From: Alphaproteobacteria bacterium
GTDB lineage: Bacteria; Pseudomonadota; Alphaproteobacteria; Caulobacterales; Maricaulaceae
Reading direction: 5' to 3'
NCBI GenBank assembly: GCA_030428405.1
Contig: JAUIEH010000139.1
Coordinates: forward strand, 1 to 6,981
DNA length: 6,981 bases
Under the pieces are notes generated by a model that saw only the letters and a list, made by a program, of their open reading frames with translations, was not told the origin of the DNA and searched no databases. The position numbers and the translations under genes were made by a program. Below are positions 5,452 through 6,981 of the stretch, piece by piece. Numbering within the stretch: the first letter of the stretch is position 1; each line of letters begins with the position of its first letter.

Positions 5452-6448
5452 TTTCAATGACCCGGCGCGCATGGGCGCCGCCGGCGTCGATATTAAACAC
5501 ACGCAAGCGCATGTCGGGGTTTTCCGCGATCGAGCGCTGTTGTGCTTCGAGCACTTCGACATCTTCTCCGAACACGATGTTTTGCTGGTCCTTCATGCGC
5601 AGCGTGACGCCGTGGTCATTGGTCGCGAAATTGCGCGCCATGCCCCAGAAATAATGACAGCTCGTTTCGGTTTCCGGCGTCATGGAGTCGATGACGAATC
5701 CGCGCACGCCGGAATCGTGGCTCTCTAGCGTGTCGCCCGCATCGACCGGTGAAACGCCGACATCGATAATGACTGAGCACGGCTCGATGAACTCACAGAT
5801 CTGCCAGCGGTTCACGCGGCCTTCCTTGCCGAGAAATGTGCGCCAGAACGGCGGTGGCTCCACATCCGGCATCCAGCGCGACAGGATGACCCGGTCGCCC
5901 TCGACGCGCGTCTCGAGCGGGGATTCCATCAACTCGATCTGGCCGATGGAGGTTGAGTGCACATAAGTTTCGTGCGTCAGGTCCATCAGATTGTCGACGA
6001 ATAGTCTGTAGTCGCATTTGACATGCGTATAGCCGCCGTCAAACGTCCAGCCCTCGGCCGAGCACGGCCAAAGGTCAGGCACCAGCTCGACATCCGCTTT
6101 TTCTGCATCTCCGATCCACACCCAGATGAAGCGGTGTCGCTCCGTCACCGGATAAACGGGTACGCAGACTTTCTTGTTGATCGGGTCGTTGCGCAGCGGC
6201 ATTTCATCCGGCGTGCCGTCCGCGCCGATCTTCAGACCGTGATAGCGACACCGTAAGGCGTCGCCCTCGCGAATGCCCATGGAAAGCGGCAAGAGCCGGT
6301 GCGGGCAGGCGTCGCGCAGCGCGACGACGGTTCCGTCGAGCTTGCGATAGAGCACGATGTTTTCATCGCAAATCTTGCGGCCGAGCGGGGCTGCGCCGAC
6401 TTCGCCGTCCCAGGCGGCGACATACCAGCGATTGCGGATGAAGGTCAT
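5432..6448 (-). CDS. vanA: Vanillate O-demethylase oxygenase subunit (Rieske, VanA-like)
   Basis: VanA uses O2 and electrons from a reductase to convert vanillate to protocatechuate and formaldehyde. The 338-residue protein has an N-terminal Rieske [2Fe-2S] domain with CPH (48-50) and CRYH (67-70), and a C-terminal mononuclear-iron domain with NLMDLTHETYVH (153-164), giving ligands His159 and His164, and an acidic third ligand at about Asp296 (GEDVEVLE). CDYRLFVDNLMDLTHETYVH (145-164), YFWGMARNF and NIDAGG closely resemble Pseudomonas VanA, which has about 355 residues. The start ATG overlaps the ligJ stop (ATGA) and has AAGGAG eight bases upstream. Position directly before ligAB supports a substrate leading to protocatechuate; a related methoxybenzoate or dicarboxylate substrate remains possible. 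No VanB reductase gene is present in the window, so electrons must come from a protein encoded elsewhere. Confidence 0.88.
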   Translation of the reverse strand: MTFIRNRWYVAAWDGEVGAAPLGRKICDENIVLYRKLDGTVVALRDACPHRLLPLSMGIREGDALRCRYHGLKIGADGTPDEMPLRNDPINKKVCVPVYPVTERHRFIWVWIGDAEKADVELVPDLWPCSAEGWTFDGGYTHVKCDYRLFVDNLMDLTHETYVHSTSIGQIELMESPLETRVEGDRVILSRWMPDVEPPPFWRTFLGKEGRVNRWQICEFIEPCSVIIDVGVSPVDAGDTLESHDSGVRGFVIDSMTPETETSCHYFWGMARNFATNDHGVTLRMKDQQNIVFGEDVEVLEAQQRSIAENPDMRLRVFNIDAGGAHARRVIERLMADG

Positions 6449-6981
6449 AGTCCGCGCTCCTTCAACTGCGCGTCGAGACGCGGATAAACGCGCCTCGCAT
6501 TGCCCTCGAATATGGCGTGACGCTGCGCGTCGGTCAGGTTGAGCGCATCGACATAGCGCTTGGTGTCGTCGAAATATTGTCCCGTTTGCGGATCAATGCC
6601 GCGCACAGCGCCCACCATTTCCGAGCCGAACAATATGTTCTCGATGTCGATGACTTCGAACAAAAGGTCGATGCCCGGCTGATGGTAAACGCAGGTGTCG
6701 AAATAGACGTTCTGCATCACATGGCCGTCGAGCGCGGGCCGTTTGAGCATGTCGGCGAGACCGCGATAGCGGCCCCAGTGATAAGGAACCGCGCCGCCGC
6801 CATGGGGAATGATGAAGCGCAGAGTCGGAAAGTCCTTGAAAAGATCGCCCTCGATGAACTGCATGAAGGCGTTGGTGTCGGCGGCGATGTAATAAGAGCC
6901 GGTCGCATGAAAGGCGGGATTGCACGAGCCGGAAACATGGATCATGGCCGGCGCGTCGAGCTCGCACATCGTCTCGTAGAA
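6445..6981 (-). CDS. ligJ: 4-Oxalomesaconate hydratase LigJ, C-terminal half (cut by right window edge)
   Basis: LigJ hydrates 4-oxalomesaconate (from 2-pyrone-4,6-dicarboxylate after LigI) to 4-carboxy-4-hydroxy-2-oxoadipate, the aldolase substrate, in the protocatechuate 4,5-cleavage pathway. It belongs to the amidohydrolase superfamily (ACMSD-like TIM barrel). About 178 residues are present, starting inside the protein: bases 6970-6981 read FYET in frame before the internal Met at 6969, matching the middle of the roughly 340-residue enzyme. Recognisable parts are PAMIHVSGSCNPAFHATG, IIPHGGGAVPYHWGRYRG, FDTCVYHQPGIDLL, FGSEMVGAVRGIDP and the C-terminal EGNARRVYPRLDA, all close to SYK-6 LigJ as I recall it. 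The N-terminal metal ligands are outside the window. The stop overlaps the vanA start by four bases. A different ACMSD-type hydrolase is less likely given this neighbourhood. Confidence 0.93.
   Translation of the reverse strand, partial: FYETMCELDAPAMIHVSGSCNPAFHATGSYYIAADTNAFMQFIEGDLFKDFPTLRFIIPHGGGAVPYHWGRYRGLADMLKRPALDGHVMQNVYFDTCVYHQPGIDLLFEVIDIENILFGSEMVGAVRGIDPQTGQYFDDTKRYVDALNLTDAQRHAIFEGNARRVYPRLDAQLKERGL

Overview
The window is GC-rich, densely coded chromosomal DNA whose protein sequences look alphaproteobacterial (a Hyphomicrobiales/Beijerinckiaceae-like soil or freshwater bacterium is my inference; no rRNA or other taxonomic marker is present). It carries two metabolic modules, both read from the minus strand, plus the end of one plus-strand gene at the left edge. 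I found no mobile element, CRISPR array, tRNA or rRNA.

Left part (1-2011). The 3' end of a plus-strand gene for a small membrane protein (2-307) converges on a minus-strand sulfide module. This module is an ArsR-family regulator of the BigR/SqrR persulfide-sensor type (1673-2011) followed 57 bases later by a type I sulfide:quinone oxidoreductase (329-1615). A perfect 12-bp inverted repeat (284-312) lies at the junction of the converging genes. The regulator has the two cysteines expected of a BigR/SqrR sensor, 66 residues apart. Its upstream region holds an ATTC-N8-GAAG element over a TATATT -10-like box, plus a separate perfect 8-bp dyad (2051-2075). The likely logic is sulfide-induced derepression of an sqrR-sqr operon.

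Right part (2160-6981). A minus-strand operon for methoxylated-aromatic (lignin-type) catabolism is read from right to left: ligJ (4-oxalomesaconate hydratase, cut by the right edge), vanA (Rieske vanillate O-demethylase oxygenase), ligA and ligB (protocatechuate 4,5-dioxygenase alpha and beta), ligC (CHMS dehydrogenase), then an aldo/keto reductase. ligJ through ligC are tightly coupled by overlaps of 4, 8 and 1 bases and one 1-base gap, each with a Shine-Dalgarno-like sequence inside the preceding gene. Together they take vanillate to protocatechuate plus formaldehyde, cleave the ring at the 4,5 position, oxidise the semialdehyde to 2-pyrone-4,6-dicarboxylate, and hydrate 4-oxalomesaconate. 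Missing from the window are the VanA reductase (vanB), ligI (PDC hydrolase), ligK (aldolase), transporters and a pathway regulator. These may lie beyond the right edge, upstream in the operon.

The roughly 150-base gap at 2012-2159 separates the two modules and holds several inverted repeats. No wholly novel system is evident. The most noteworthy points are the sensor/operator arrangement in front of sqr, the insertion of vanA without vanB inside the lig gene string, a 7-bp tandem repeat at the vanA/ligA junction, and an aldo/keto reductase of unknown role at the end of the lig operon.
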